Both the position numbers and the translations under genes were made by a program. From Heliocidaris tuberculata (taxonomy: Eukaryota > Echinodermata > Echinoidea > Camarodonta > Echinometridae), in contig CM046845.1 of the NCBI GenBank assembly GCA_025618425.1, forward strand, positions 9,007,083 to 9,071,082: a DNA stretch of 64,000 nt. Reading direction: 5' to 3'. Positions 11,771 through 24,328 of this stretch are shown in pieces (within the stretch, counting starts at the first letter, position 1; every line of letters starts with the position of its first letter). Under the pieces are notes generated by a model that was not told where the DNA came from, searched no databases, and worked only from the letters and a program-made list of their open reading frames with translations.

Positions 11771-12919
11771 TTGAGGAGGAATTGAAAACTCATCCAGTTT
11801 TCAGTGCAATATACATTATTTCTTGACCCGACCATTTTGAAAAAATCCAGGTGATTCCCGATGCTGCATGCAAGTGTTCATCACCTCGAGGGGTACTCAA
11901 ATGCCATCAATGACTTCTACCTACATGTATGATTTATCAATACATTTACATGTACAGGTCATCCTTGTGGGGGACAATAAGTTATCGAGAACAATGAGAA
12001 AAGAAAAGAAAAGAAAAAAAAACCCCTTCAACTTTTGACCCGATATCGCTATGTAATCAAACGGGTAAAGTTTTGTCTGGAATATTATGCATGTACTCTA
12101 TACAATGTACATGTACTTCCATGTTCGTATTCGAAGCCCTGGGTGGAATAACATTGCCAAGGTAAAGAAGTGGAGTCCCAATGTTTTGTTGACACTCCCT
12201 TGTCCTGCTGGATTTGTTATCATGTACTCCGAAAGTACAATGACCTTTTCACCTCGGTATGGTCAGACCAGTCAGACGATATAAAATCGGGGTTTCGACT
12301 TTCTCATCTTCCCACTCCCTCACCACCCCCCCCCCCCCATTCCTGATACCGTACCCATTCTGCTCCCTACATGTACATTTTATCTGTATTCGATTTAAAA
12401 ATATGTAGTGAAATTGTTTCTTCTTCCTTTTCTTCCTAAAGAAGCAACGAAATAAAAGAAATAAAAAGTCAGTGAGGTAAAGTTACACACGTTGCGTATA
12501 CGTTTCACCTAGGTTGAAACGAGTTTCCAGATTAAATCGATGTAAAAAAACCTTATAATTGATAATGGATGTAACATGAACACTACCTTTTATCTGAGAC
12601 ACATTGGAAGGTCGTTACCGACCTCATTTGAACAGTATACCTCAAATCAAACATTTGAAAACAACGGATGGTATTGCGATTTGCATGTACATGTATGTAA
12701 GCCTAAGATTTCATCAATGTTTTAAATGCAAATGTAGGCCTACAAATGTACATGTCCATTGAAAATTGTATGTTAACGTACCGTTTACGGCAAGATTATG
12801 ATTATTTTTCATATTGTTAAAAATCAATGAAGATTTTGGGGTATTTTTGTTCAATAAGAAATTAACCCTTCAGACTTAATGTAGTTTCAAATACTAGTAG
12901 TAGATGGACATGCAACGCG

Positions 12920-13062
12920 ATCACGTGATACCATGTAGATGTATTATCCTCAAAAGACGAAGAACGATTTTCCGAACTCGTCGCGTTTGTCCCCTGGGTA
13001 ATCACGTGATACCATGTACATGTATTATCATCAAAAGACGAAGAACGATTTTCCGAATTCGT
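12920..13062. repeat. 81-bp imperfect tandem duplication with ATCACGTGAT palindrome
   Basis: Two copies, starting at 12920 and 13001, share ATCACGTGATACCATGTA, the word AAAAGACGAAGAACGATTTT and CCGAA(C/T)TCG. Each copy starts with a perfect ATCACGTGAT palindrome around an E-box. The spacer between copies is not conserved. Confidence 0.8.
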
Positions 13063-14876
13063 GTGAACTTTTGGGGTACGATATGTTGTTCCAGGATACT
13101 GTTCTTCAAGGTCAAATAGGGTGGGCTTAAATTTCAATTGTCTTTTTGTTTGTCGAGAATAGGCATGTACTTCCTTCGGAAACCGAAAAACATAACAACG
13201 CCTTGTTTTCATAGTATCCAGTCACCTGTGATAATTGGTTTTATCTTTGTCTCAAGACAGGAAAGAAAAATGTTCCAATCTGAAGTTAAACTTGGAAGTT
13301 GAATTCATTGCCCCATCACATCTCTTTTCTTGCAGCTCGAATAATGGAATGCCTTAAACAGTCTTTTATGTCATTTTCAAAGATGGGATGACGTTCTTTT
13401 GACAAGAAGAGCGTTATCCGGTTTGGAGAAAAAAGATCTTGGAAATAAATTATGACCTTAAAAACCTGGAGCCATCTCACTGTGCGTAATGAGCAGTCGC
13501 GTTTTTTTTTTTTTTTTCTTTTTCTGCTGAATGCAAAGGCAATTTATAAGTTATCCACAGGGCAAATTATTATGATTGTCGACCTGCGATTATTTAAATT
13601 GGCAGACTGGCAGTACTTTGAGAAATTATGTATTTTTTTCTTTGGTTGCATCAGAGCGAAGTCGATGAAAATAATAGGCTGCCTTGGCCTTGTGCTTTCA
13701 ATAAATTATGAATGTTATTTAAACAAATGTTCCCCCGTCATTTTCGTTAGATATTGTCAGTGGTGCCATGGCCAGGCTGCGTCTTTACTCAAAAGGATTT
13801 TCAAGGATTTTTTCAGTGGGGCAAGGTAGAAAAAAATAACCAAGGGGTACCGTGGGGTGGCGATTTATTGTCATGAGATGTTTTGTCGAAATGTGTCTCC
13901 TTTCCACATACCTGAAGAGTCTTTACCAAGCTTAGCCTATATTGGAGGGCAGTTGGCTTCTATATACCCCTCCCAATGCTTTGATTACAGGGATATGTGT
14001 TCAGGATCAACTCGTCACTCTTATCATTCATGATATTCTTGTTGATACTTTTTCACTAAAATTCATAACGTGTGCGATTACCTTTATATTTCTTGGCAAT
14101 TTTTTTCAAAAAACGCCCCCCCCCCCTCCTTCGGGAAAGTTAATCTACACACTGATTTATAATTATGAATGTCTACTTTGCAGGACTAGTGAGTTCCCAT
14201 TCCCAACCTCAATAACAACATGGAAAGAAATATGTATATTTATTTTGATGATAATGAATGATTTATTTCCCTGCTACCGAAACGTCATACGTTTTTATTC
14301 ACACATGCATGCGGGAACGATCTGATGTTTCGATGTCATGGCCTTAGGGAGAAAGTAGTCTCTCTTTCGAAGCCCATCTCAACTTTTCATGGAGAAACTG
14401 TAGTCCATCCCGAATATCGAAATTTTTTGGACGTGAAGTACTATACCTTTTCCATCGAATCCGGACCATTGGAGGGTTGTGGTACGTACGGATACTCCAT
14501 GCTCTAGCGGGCAAGAAAAAAAAAAACTTGACATTGCCTCCTCCCAATGGGCCCCTCCCCTTCATATGACCCTGTGATCTTACACGTGCAACAAGTCGGA
14601 TCCACTGTCACAACCTGATTATATTTTGTTGAAGTATAACTTGCAGTAACATTCGTCTCCGATTGCACCGTTGTTTCCCGTCCCCATTTTGTACAAACTT
14701 GACCTTGCTCTTCACACATTTACCCATATTTAGAAGTCTCCGCTCACACAGTCACAGCAGGGATATGTTACTTTTCCCCTGGTCACAATATAGTACATGT
14801 AGTATACAAGTGCGTTCGATTTGGTGAAATTGTTATGTTGCATATCCAGGATGCATTATTTTCCCATGTCCCATAT

Positions 14877-15328
14877 AAGAATATCGATTCTAGGACAACT
14901 ACCCCCTAGACAACTACCCCCCGGACAACTACCCCCCGGAAAACCACCCCCTGGACGACTACCCCCCTAGGACATCTACCCCCAGGACATCTACCCCCAG
15001 GACAATTACCCCCCAGGACAACTACCCCCCCAGGACATTTACCCCCCAGGACAACTACCCCCAGGACAATTACCCCCAGGACAATTTTTCCGGGGGTAGC
15101 TGTCCAGGGGGTAGTTGTTCGGGGGGGGGGGTAGTTGTCCGGGGGGTAGTTGTCCTGGGGGGTAGTTGTCCTGGGGGGTAATTGTCCTGGGGGGTAATTG
15201 TCCTGGGGGGTAGTTGTCCTAGGGGGTAATTGTCCTGGGGGTAGTTGTCCTAGGGGGGTAGTCGTCCAGGGGGTGGTTGTCCGGGGGGTAATTGTCCAGG
15301 GGGTAGTTGTCCGGATACGAAGAATATC
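14877..15328. mobile_element. Foldback-type inverted minisatellite flanked by 9-bp direct repeats
   Basis: From about 14890 to 15087 the + strand consists of tandem 13-16-base units of the type GGACAACTACCCCCC. From about 15090 to 15314 it consists of the same unit reverse-complemented (GGGGGTAGTTGTCC). The two arms of roughly 200 and 225 bases meet around ATTTTTCC near 15085 and could fold on each other. AAGAATATC is present directly on both sides (14877-14885 and 15320-15328), like a target-site duplication. Drosophila FB and sea-urchin TU foldback elements have this architecture, with long terminal inverted repeats made of short tandem units. There is no internal gene. The P/T-rich 147-codon minus ORF here is an artefact of the repeat. 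Confidence 0.7.
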
Positions 15329-15967
15329 AAATACATGTACAGTGTACATGAAATTTGTTGGGAGTTATCTCTTCAAAGATTATCTGGAGAGACGAACTTA
15401 GGGAGGGGAGGGGGGATATCGTTGTTAACAGGAACGTATACAAAACAGTAGCCTAACACATCTTCCGCTACCACTGTCGTAGCTTGACGGGGCCAACATC
15501 ATGATTGAAAGCTGAAAAATGAAAAGGCCATTGATGATAAGGGAGAGGTGTGGAAGAGGTTCGTATCGTTTTTTGTTTTTGTTTTTGTTTTTGTTTTTCA
15601 CGTTCCCTTTTCGCCTCCCCTTATTTTCTTTCCTTTTCTCTTTTCATTCTCTCCCTCTATCTCTTCTTTTGTTCTTTTCTTGCCATTCGATGAGGAAGGG
15701 GTGGAGAGGACACGTGCCCCGTCTCCTCTGTAACTATATAGCTAAAGCCACTGTCCGTAAAACCATGGTTAGGCATCTCTTAACATGTACGAAAATATAT
15801 TCGTATTTTGAGAGAAAAATATTCACTGAAGTATATGTAAGAGTTCAACGTTATCTAAAAAGGTAAACGTTTTTTAAATATGTTATTGTCTGAATGAAAA
15901 AAGCTATTAAATATATTACCCTAGGAATGTTTAGCATTAAACGAATTCAAATTTGATTACCAGTGGC

Positions 15968-16241
15968 CAGGGGCGGCGCCAGGGTATTTTGATAGGAGGG
16001 GCAAGACGACCTAAAGATGACGTCATATTTTTTTCTCCATTAAATAACAGGGGTAATATAGAGTTATATGTTTAAGACCTCTCTTTTTAATACTCCGCTT
16101 TCTTCTTTCTTCCCTTTTCTTCCCTTTTCTTCCTCCTTTTCTTCTTTTTTCTTCTTTTTTTTTTCTTTTTTCACTACTTGAAAAATCATAGGGGGGGGGG
16201 GGGCGGTCGCCCTTTCTGCCTCCCCTGTAGCGCCGCCCCTG
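15968..16241. mobile_element. hAT-like non-autonomous element with 8-bp TSD
   Basis: The ends are CAGGGGCGGCGC and its inverted complement GCGCCGCCCCTG. The 8-bp sequence CCAGTGGC flanks both ends exactly (15960-15967, 16242-16249). CAGGGG termini plus an 8-bp duplication are typical of hAT elements. The 274-bp interior is a pyrimidine-rich low-complexity tract and a G-run and encodes nothing. Confidence 0.8.
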
Positions 16242-16631
16242 CCAGTGGCCCTTTCTCGTGGTATTGATCACGAACAGAGATATCATGTTTGAATCATTTA
16301 ATTACGCTGATGATGGAATGACAATTACATGTACTTTTAAGGTCAGATACGTCATGCGGATTTGAGAAGATCATGCATGGGTACAATGACGATGTCATGC
16401 AGAGAATGGTCGATTGATATGAGCCTCCCGACAGCGGATGCCGATAATTTTGTTTTTCATGAAAATATCTGAATTTCTTGAATCCCGCATATGGAAAATG
16501 AATGTTCTCATGAAAAGTTGCAGAGTCAGCAAGTAATATCATCCTAGTAAATTTTCAGAGGGGTTGCATTTATTTCAAGCCCCGCCCAACCTCCCCCGTC
16601 CGCTGAGAGCAGAGAGGTAGAAGGACGTTAA

Positions 16632-17635
16632 AGGAGAATGAAACCCTGGGGAAATATCCATTTTAATGAAAAGAGAGGAGTTCCGTCAAAATCGGTTACA
16701 AAATGAAAAAGTTATGAAAGTTTGAAAAGTCTCAATTTACTTTCTATGGCGATCCTCAAATTGGCTGCTTCAAAATGGCAGGTTTAGTAGTATACTATAC
16801 AACTCTCAATATGTTTTGTACACAAAATTTCATATTTTCTCCATTATCTCTATTAACCCTTTCAGGACAGGAATTATTTAAAGGCTACATTGATCACATT
16901 TCGTTCTTCAAATTGGCAACAATAATATTTTTCTTTTAGTGCTACATGGTTCTAACAAAATGCAATGTCTTTGAAAACAATATACATCATTAGAAACTTA
17001 GTCGAAAAGTTGAAAAAATTGCCAATTTTGATAAAAAATAGTGATTTTGAACCTCTCAATGTGTTGCCAATTTAAGGATTATGAAGCTTATTCTCCTTTT
17101 TGAAATTCCTGGCATCAAACGCAATATGGTCATGCAACAAAAAAGGACATAGTGTGTGCAGAAATTTTTGCTCTTTCTACTCATGCATCAGGTATATTTT
17201 TTAGAGCTCTGAATCAAAAGTTATTGAGCCAAACCACAAAATGTGGTCAATTGTCTCAAAAGGGTTAACGGATTAACATGATTAAAAGATGCTGCTTGTC
17301 TTTTTGAGAACTCAAGTAAACATATGTTGTGTCAAATACATTTTCCCATGATATATCTTGAGCTAAGAAGGAGACAAGCAGCACCTTAATTGAGAGATAA
17401 TGGGGGAAAATATGATATTTTGTGTACAAAACATTATGGAGAGATGTACTATAAACCTGTCACTTTGAAGCAACATTGCCAATTTGAGGATCGCCATAGA
17501 AAGTAAATTGAGACTTTTCAAACTTTCATAACTTTCTCATTTCGTAACCAATTTTGATGGAACTTTTTAAAAATTGCTTCTCTCTACCCTCTTTTTTCAT
17601 TAAAATTGATTTTCCCCATAGGGTTTCATTCTCCT
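16632..17635. mobile_element. TTAA-flanked MITE with long inverted arms (Kolobok-like)
   Basis: TTAA lies at 16628-16631 and 17636-17639. The ends are AGGAGAATGAAACCCT and AGGGTTTCATTCTCCT, and the inverted similarity continues for about 200 bases, including ACTTTCTATGGCGATCCTCA on one side and its complement on the other. The 29520-29883 element shares the end pattern and internal words. TTAA target sites with AG-starting ends fit the Kolobok superfamily; that class assignment is inference. No transposase is present. Confidence 0.75.
16857..17264. mobile_element. TTAA-flanked element with CCCTTT ends (piggyBac-like), innermost of nest
   Basis: TTAA at 16853-16856 and 17265-17268 flank ends CCCTTTCAGGACAG and its partner CTCAAAAGGG. 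The 408-bp body is homologous, in opposite orientation, to 38465-38872 (shared words include GGAATTATTTAA and ATGACCATATTGCG or its complement). A TTAA target with CCCTTT ends resembles piggyBac-type MITEs. Confidence 0.75.
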
Positions 17636-18938
17636 TTAACTCTGTGTAAAGTGATGTGAGTTGACGCCCTTCTACCTCAATCTCAGCAGCGTCCCCCATT
17701 CTTTATTTTACTTGGACACTGAAGTTTTACGAACGTACTCTACTTTTTGTACACGTAAATCGGTACTCGGTATGCTCGGCGTTAACAAGATGTCCCGATG
17801 CGTCGATAACAGGGAAGCAGATTTTCTTGCAGCAAATCTACATTTTATAGCAAATTATGAAATATATGTTTGGCCTTGTCTTGTCTTCATCCGCAAAATA
17901 AATGTAGGAAATCTGAGAAAAAGGTTGTTCAGCTCAGACACCCCGGCCCCCTTTCTCAATAACGAATGTATGTTTGTATCCCCAATTTCCAATCATTAAT
18001 CACATATAAAACATATTGACCTGCAAGTCTCTGATGTAGTACATGTACATGTCGTCTTTTGAGAAAACGCAATATCCGGAATCACTGAGCAGTCACCTAT
18101 ATGTACCCCCCCCCCCCCACCATGTCGACCAGAATAAAATCGATATCTATACACGCACGTACACGTAAATAATAGACGGCATAATTTGCATACTCCAGAG
18201 TTAGCCAATACCCGTAGGTTTTTGTACAAGATTATATTAATTATGTTGTCTTCATTGAATACACTACAGTTCTACCAGTTCCAGTTAGTATCTACAAATT
18301 GTATATGGTTAATTGGTTATAGACAGGCGGGTATAGTTGGTCTTTAATCATGCATGATATGAATATTAATTATACCCAACGGAGATAACGAAAAATATTG
18401 ACATCAGAAGACTGACAACGCTGTCGAAATGTAATCGATGTCAGGTTCTGCATATGAATCTGGAATATTATATTTATTCAGTAACTACGTAATCAGTATT
18501 CATATATAGCACTAAATTGAAAATACAACCTGTAGCATTGTAACACAGATTTCTCTCCTTTGGAAATGCCGTCATTCTATAACAAGAGATTGACGAAAGG
18601 ATATCAAAATCATGATGAGCATTTGTCATAGGATATCTCCGCCACAAACGTTGATAAATCGATAGATAAGTTAATAATATTAATGTAATTTCTCATCAGT
18701 GTATGGGGTAGCTCGGATCTTTAAAAAAAAATCATTTTTGTTCTTGCAGAATATAACGATGAAAGAAATAAAACAATAATATTGGCTTAGTTGACGTCTT
18801 GTTTATGACGACATCAACCGTATGTAGTGTTTGATCAGCTTGATTACACAGCCAGAACCGTGAAAGTTCACACTCAGTTCGTTATTAAAAAGAGGAATCC
18901 GAGTCGCTGGTTTGTATATTGGAAGAATGATGGAGTAG

Positions 18939-18941
<3 letters not shown>

Positions 18942-18975
<34 letters not shown>

Positions 18976-18976
18976 T

Positions 18977-19031
<55 letters not shown>

Positions 19032-19035
19032 GGGG
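18942..19035. repeat. (GT)n-(GA)n-(G)n compound microsatellite
   Basis: About 15 GT units, a short break, about 21 GA units, then 15 G. This is the third forward instance of the GA-to-G order in intron 1. Confidence 0.93.
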
Positions 19036-19624
19036 AGGAATGAATGAAGATGGATTCCAACATAAGAGAACAATCTAAAAACCCAATTGTTAAATCAACA
19101 TTAAAAAGGTTGCAGGAGTGACAACATTTTCGAAATGATACATTTTTGTAAATTAACACTTTTGAAATGCTGGATCCAACCTTCATATACTGATGGATCC
19201 AGCATGTTTAAAAGGTAAATCTGCCATTCTGATATTAGAGAGTTTGCAAGATATTTGTGTTATTTACACATGAATGGTAGATTTCAGCATGGCAGCCACA
19301 TAGCCCAGATACTTAACAAGCTCCTGTATTTTGTCTTGTCAAACAGCTGCAGACGCACAATGGGTTGTTTACATAATCCTGATAATATCATTTGACTACT
19401 TCTGAGAAAGCCATGCACATTTTTCACAACTTATTATGGAAATGATCATTTGACACCAAATTGCACCCCAGGAAAGTTACAATACTCAAGATTGTAATGT
19501 GTAAATTTGACATGAGTTTAATGACACACTTTGGAGTTATTAAGGTTGTAATGCCTAAAAATTTGTTTTCTCTACATCCAGAACATGTTGGGCAGCAAAG
19601 CTTGGTTTAGGGGCACTTTGGTGT

Positions 19625-19920
19625 TTTTTTTTTCAGGGGCGTGTTACAACTCCTTCCCGATGGAAATATTTTTCAGTTGTTATATATTTTTGTAATGTAC
19701 ACCCATGCCTCTTCCTTCTCACAAAATTTGGTCCATGGGCCTTAAGGGGAAAAAATTGCCCCAATTTTTAGAGGCCGTCTGACAACCCATCCCGACGGAT
19801 TTTTTTTTGTGTGTGTGTTTTTGGTAATGTATAGTCATACACCTTCCTACTAACAAAGTTTGGCGCATATGTTAGATGGGTTGAAATCGACCCGACTTGG
19901 GGGCCCTTGGGGGGGGGGGG
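19625..19920. repeat. Two diverged ~140-bp tandem units
   Basis: Both units contain an opening such as CAACTCCTTCCCGATGG or CAACCCATCCCGACGG, a T-rich stretch, GTAATGTA(C/T)A, CC(T)TTCCT(T/A)CT and ACAAA(A/G)TTTGG. They are old tandem copies. No gene. Confidence 0.5.
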
Positions 19921-19937
19921 GGGGAGGGGCTCTGGTG

Positions 19938-20336
19938 CAAGGGCGTCAACAGGTGGGGGGCAGGGGGGACATCATATCATTTGTCCCCCCCCCCCACTTT
20001 TGGGGTTCAAACCCATTACTAAAAACCTGAAAAGCACTTCCATCTTGTTCTTTTGCATGCCTTGAGTTTGAGAAATACTCAAATATAAATGTTCAACCGC
20101 CCTCGTTGACATTTGTAGCCTTGTTGAAATCATCCCAATCCTCCACTGCATAAGCTTTTAACAACATGATACAATTGGCTTGATTTCTGCTACACAGTGC
20201 ATTAAAAGGCCTATTTTCGATGGCAAAACTTCAAAAAGTCCCTACCGTGGGAGGGAGGGCATCCCCCTTCCACATCTCCCTCGCTCAATGTCCCCCCCCC
20301 CCCCCCCACACTTTTCGGAAGCTGTTGACGCCCTTG
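19938..20336. mobile_element. hAT-like non-autonomous element with 8-bp TSD
   Basis: The ends are CAAGGGCGTCAACAG and its exact inverted complement CTGTTGACGCCCTTG. CTCTGGTG is duplicated exactly at 19930-19937 and 20337-20344. The 399-bp interior includes two C-runs and no ORF of note. Confidence 0.82.
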
Positions 20337-20417
20337 CTCTGGTGTTCAAATCCGGCGGCTTCGTTCGAGCTGACAAGCTTTTTGTGAACTTTAAGGGGTT
20401 AATTCCCAGTTATTTCA

Positions 20418-20804
20418 AGATAAAGTTTAGTTCTGGTCAAGTGATTACATTGTGAAGGAAACTGTCTGGCAGCAATTGGGAAAGGTCGATTATGTAAATC
20501 CTTGAGTAGGTGGATCTTATAAAGTTTTAGAATCATCAGAATGAGATTGATAAGAAATTGACACAATCTTGCTGGAAATCACATGCACGACATACAGAAA
20601 TGTGTATGGACTACACTCACATTTCGCATGACAGTTTGGTCCGTACGTATCTGCTATTTCTCGTCGTGTTTCGAAGTGGGGGCATTTGAAGAGAAATCCC
20701 TTTCAAGGAATCATTTTCTTCTACGATATTCATCCAAACGAATATAACACGAATGAGAAGGCTCACAACTTAGCTTGCACCTTTACCAAAACTCAACCTT
20801 CTCT
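20418..20804. mobile_element. Member 1 of the ~380-bp TTAA MITE family, old copy
   Basis: The left end AGATAAAGTTTAGTTCTGG and right end CCAAAACTCAACCTTCTCT form inverted repeats. The body shares CAATTGGGAAAGGT, GATAAGAAATTGAC and TTTCTCGTCGTGTTTCGAA with the copies at 33035, 43461 and 47175. The flanks are TTCA and TTGA, so the TTAA sites have decayed. Confidence 0.7.
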
Positions 20805-21254
20805 TGAAGTGAATGATGCTTTCCAACATTGAAAATCCTATAAGATGTTGGATGAAATGGAACGTGGGTTCAGAACGGTATTGTCTGCCTCGGTAATTCC
20901 TGGTAGATTAGAGACTAGATTATCCTCGGATTAGTCGCAACGTTTGTAAAACCAAGGAGGTACTACATGACTTGCCTAGTACATCCTTTGTAAAACTAAT
21001 AGCACGAAACTGTATTCCATGGTTACATGGACCCCCTCCCCCACCCAAATGATTCACATGACATCTTTGACTCCATGCCACTTTTTTTTTGGGGGGGGGG
21101 GGGGAGGGGGAGGGGCGCACGGGGTATAAACTGGTTGACACGTATTAGATTTGAGGAGATGAATCTTTTCAAAGAGGAACAAAGTTTTATTATTTTGAAG
21201 TCTTCCCCTTTTTATATCCGTATTGTACCTGTTGTACCGGTAACATGTCGTTTT

Positions 21255-21380
21255 TGCGAAGGTTTGTTTTTTCCGAAAATGAAATAGAGTTCATAATTCC
21301 GAAAATGAAAAGGGGTATATTATTTCCGAAGGTTCGGAATTACGAACTTTCGGAAATATGAACCTTCGAAAAAACGAGTA
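21255..21380. repeat. Cluster of TTCCGAAAATGAAA / TTCGGAA words
   Basis: TTTTCCGAAAATGAAA and ATTCCGAAAATGAAA are followed by TTTCCGAAGGTTCGGAATTA, then CTTTCGGAAATATGAACCTT. Direct and inverted copies of TTCCGAA lie every 15-30 bases. This is local repetitive sequence with no gene. Confidence 0.6.
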
Positions 21381-24276
21381 TCCCCGTAGAACTGGGGTGT
21401 CTTCCTTCATGAATGTTCTGAAATTCGTGGAAAGAAAACATTCACGTTTGAAATATTCGCATACCGCGACGTTGACGCGTTTTGGTGACAAGATCCGCGA
21501 TATTCAAAAATGGAGGTATTTCGTGAAATATCTGCGATATGAAAACATTTATGGAGTTGTTTGGTGTAAAAGAAAACTAATATTTTCTAGTCTACACAAA
21601 TTTCTATGTTACAGACATCCGCGACTCCTGGAAAATATAGGGATCTATAACATCTTCTTGTGCTTTGATTATTGGGAGGCGGTATGAAATTCACTTGATT
21701 TAATTTGATAAATTTGTTTCCAAACTATTCATTGATGAGGAAAATTATTATTTGGATAATGTAAACTAATGAAATAGCAAACTGATAATGCTTTGCTATA
21801 TACTAGGATTTCATGCGGAACGGCGGAGGGGCAGTTAAAATGTTGGAATAATAATAATGGTGCTTCTGAATATGTCGCACCTTTATTATACGGGGAAGGT
21901 GCCGCGGGGCTTTTCATTTTTCATTTTTCACATATAGGAAAACTGTCTGCACCAGTTGATTGCCACAAGTCATGATAAGACCTACCAGGAATGGCGTCGT
22001 TACAAATCATATCAGTTCATCTCGCAATCAGTCGTAATATGATAAAAAGTGAAATACGAACTTTCCGCATACCTAATAATCTCAATGACGCAAAACGGGA
22101 AAGCTTTGCACTTTGCGAACAGTATAGAGGAATATACTTTTTTGTAGAAATGGCGAGAGGTATGAAAAGTGCTAAATAGTTGCACTGACATTCTGATGTT
22201 AGCAAAGAAGAGTGGCGTCGAAAGAAGGGAGAAGGGAGGCTTTTTCCCCCTAATGAATATGAACTTTGAAAAAACGTTCCGCCTCCCGCCCCCGGTAATG
22301 AGCTTGAACTCACAGACACATTGATGCAAGATTGAGCTGGGGAAATTATTAGGGAGAAATCGATTAATCTATAAATACCGAACCTTTTCATTATGACAAA
22401 TTTGGTGAACATAATATTCCCCTCGTAGCAATTTTGGAGTCTTGCTTTTGTTTTGTATACAAACGTGGCACAACTGTAATGATTGATACAATCAAACAAT
22501 CTGCCTGTCAGAATCTGTTTACATCATAAATTTCACACTAGAATGGTAATCAACACAATCCGATGCACCCCCGTAACGTTAACAAGTGGCTCCCGATTAG
22601 GGCATTGTAGACATTTAATTCAGCGAACTTGTTCGATTTTTTCGTGGATTATCTCCCGACGGCTACTAGGGTGGAAAGACGGTCAAACGATGTTTGGGAT
22701 ATCGGTGTCGTTCACCTTATACCTCTACCAATCGATTAATAGAACATGGTATGACGTCACAATCGAGACATTTGATAACCGCCCGCCATGTTTTATGGGG
22801 CTAATGATTAACAGTGTTCGGCATACGTCGGATAAAATATTAGTTACATCTGAGGCTGGCATGGTTATTTACTGACACAAATGAGACTGTTAATAATTAT
22901 TATTGCATGGATTCAGATGATGGAATTAGGTGGCTTACATGATGCATAAAGCATGTGATTGGTCTTTAGGGAGGCTTAACAAATTATTATCTGCATGCCA
23001 AAGTGAGGATGTCCACGTGATGTTGATTTTCATTATTTTGATGTCGGTGAATCGGAAATCAAGTAAAGTTAATGAGATAATCAGGATCTATAGGATTGTA
23101 GACGAAATCTGTTCTTGCTGTACTGTTACAATAATTGAATGAATAACAAGAAAAATTGAAATATGCCCCCAAAAGATTTTATGTTGTGTTGTACTCATAG
23201 GTTGTAGTACAACCGCCCCCCCCCGAATGTCCGCTTCCTGTTTCTACATACAAGCATTATTTCAAATTTTAAAAAATGATCTTTCTGTTTTTCATGATAT
23301 TTATCTTCTTCAAAGATTCATGGAAAAGAAACAGCTCCGTTATGGTTATGGTGCACCCCTGCATGTATACATTTCCTGCATGCATAATCAGTGAGACCGA
23401 GTTTTGCAGGACACATGACTTTGTATTTAGTGTAAGTTGAATTCTGCCCCAAATTTCAAGAGTATGATGATTCTCAAAACAAGGTCCATCATCCACCAGC
23501 ACATCACTTTGCATCGCACCATGCAAGGAGCTTCCTTGATGATCGCACCAAGATGGAATAGTATATTAAGGTCGGCTTGACGTCATCATATAGATTTTTA
23601 TGGTTTTTAGAGTGCACGGTGAAAATAAATTGTGATTGCAGACTGGCATTTCAAGAGTTTGTTCTATGGCTTCTTCGATGACAGAGCCTTCTAATTATTC
23701 GTAAACAAAGGTTGCTGAACCGGAGCGGAATAGATCATTAACTGTTTGGCCGTCGATAATGAACTTCACAATGTATTTTACCCATGGGTATCGTTAATCA
23801 CAAGGGCTGTGGGCTGTGATTTATGTCGAAAGAAGGGTCCAGTCCATTATTTTAAAAGACGGAAAGGGCGTTTCTTGCAGTTGATTGGAAAGCAGGAACT
23901 CTTTGATTTAAGCAGGTGCAAGTCTTCGATGTTTAAACCAAAACTAACTTTTAAGCACATATACGCATCCCAGTTAATCAGCACATGGATTCAATTTTTC
24001 GCATTTTTTGAGGACTTCAAAGAAGTTCAGGATCCAGAATAGCCTTCAGCCCATCACCATTTTCTGATAATATTATAGGCCTACTGATCGCATGCACGGT
24101 GAATTTGTTATACCCTTGGTAACAACATTCAACAACATTTTTAAGTTTCTGAGAAATACATCTTTTCTAATTTTCTGCGTTAACTTTTCCATTTGTACTG
24201 TGTTCTTCCAATGTTGTAAATATTTTTTTTAATGCGCTTTGTATCTCTTGAAAAAGCGTGTTACAATCATTCCCCC

Positions 24277-24280
<4 letters not shown>

Positions 24281-24328
<48 letters not shown>

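Larger units (their letters stand above)
16600..17690. mobile_element. Palindromic MITE split by a TTAA element (outer shell of a nest)
   Basis: CGCTGAGAGCAGAGAGGTAG and GAAGGACG on the left pair with CGCCCTTCTACCTC and CTCAGCAGCG on the right. The small MITEs at about 33855-33930 and 37522-37600 have the same plan (CTGCTGAAAGCC, AGAAGGGTGTTAACTC, then its inverse). The element at 16632-17635 sits inside it at a TTAA. Confidence 0.6.

Noticed and set aside
14906..15349. 147-codon minus-strand ORF rich in Pro/Thr/Gly/Val
   Set aside because: It is the translation of the inverted minisatellite; it changes character exactly where the repeat inverts.
20340..20365. Isolated B-box-like GTTCAAATCC
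   Set aside because: No A box upstream; the upstream sequence is a hAT-like element.
22483..22875. 130-codon plus-strand ORF
   Set aside because: No recognisable domain, no codon bias, and no splice or promoter context; consistent with a chance ORF inside intron 1.
23746..24042. 98-codon plus-strand ORF with a CDLCRKK segment
   Set aside because: No paired metal-binding motif or family resemblance; probably chance.
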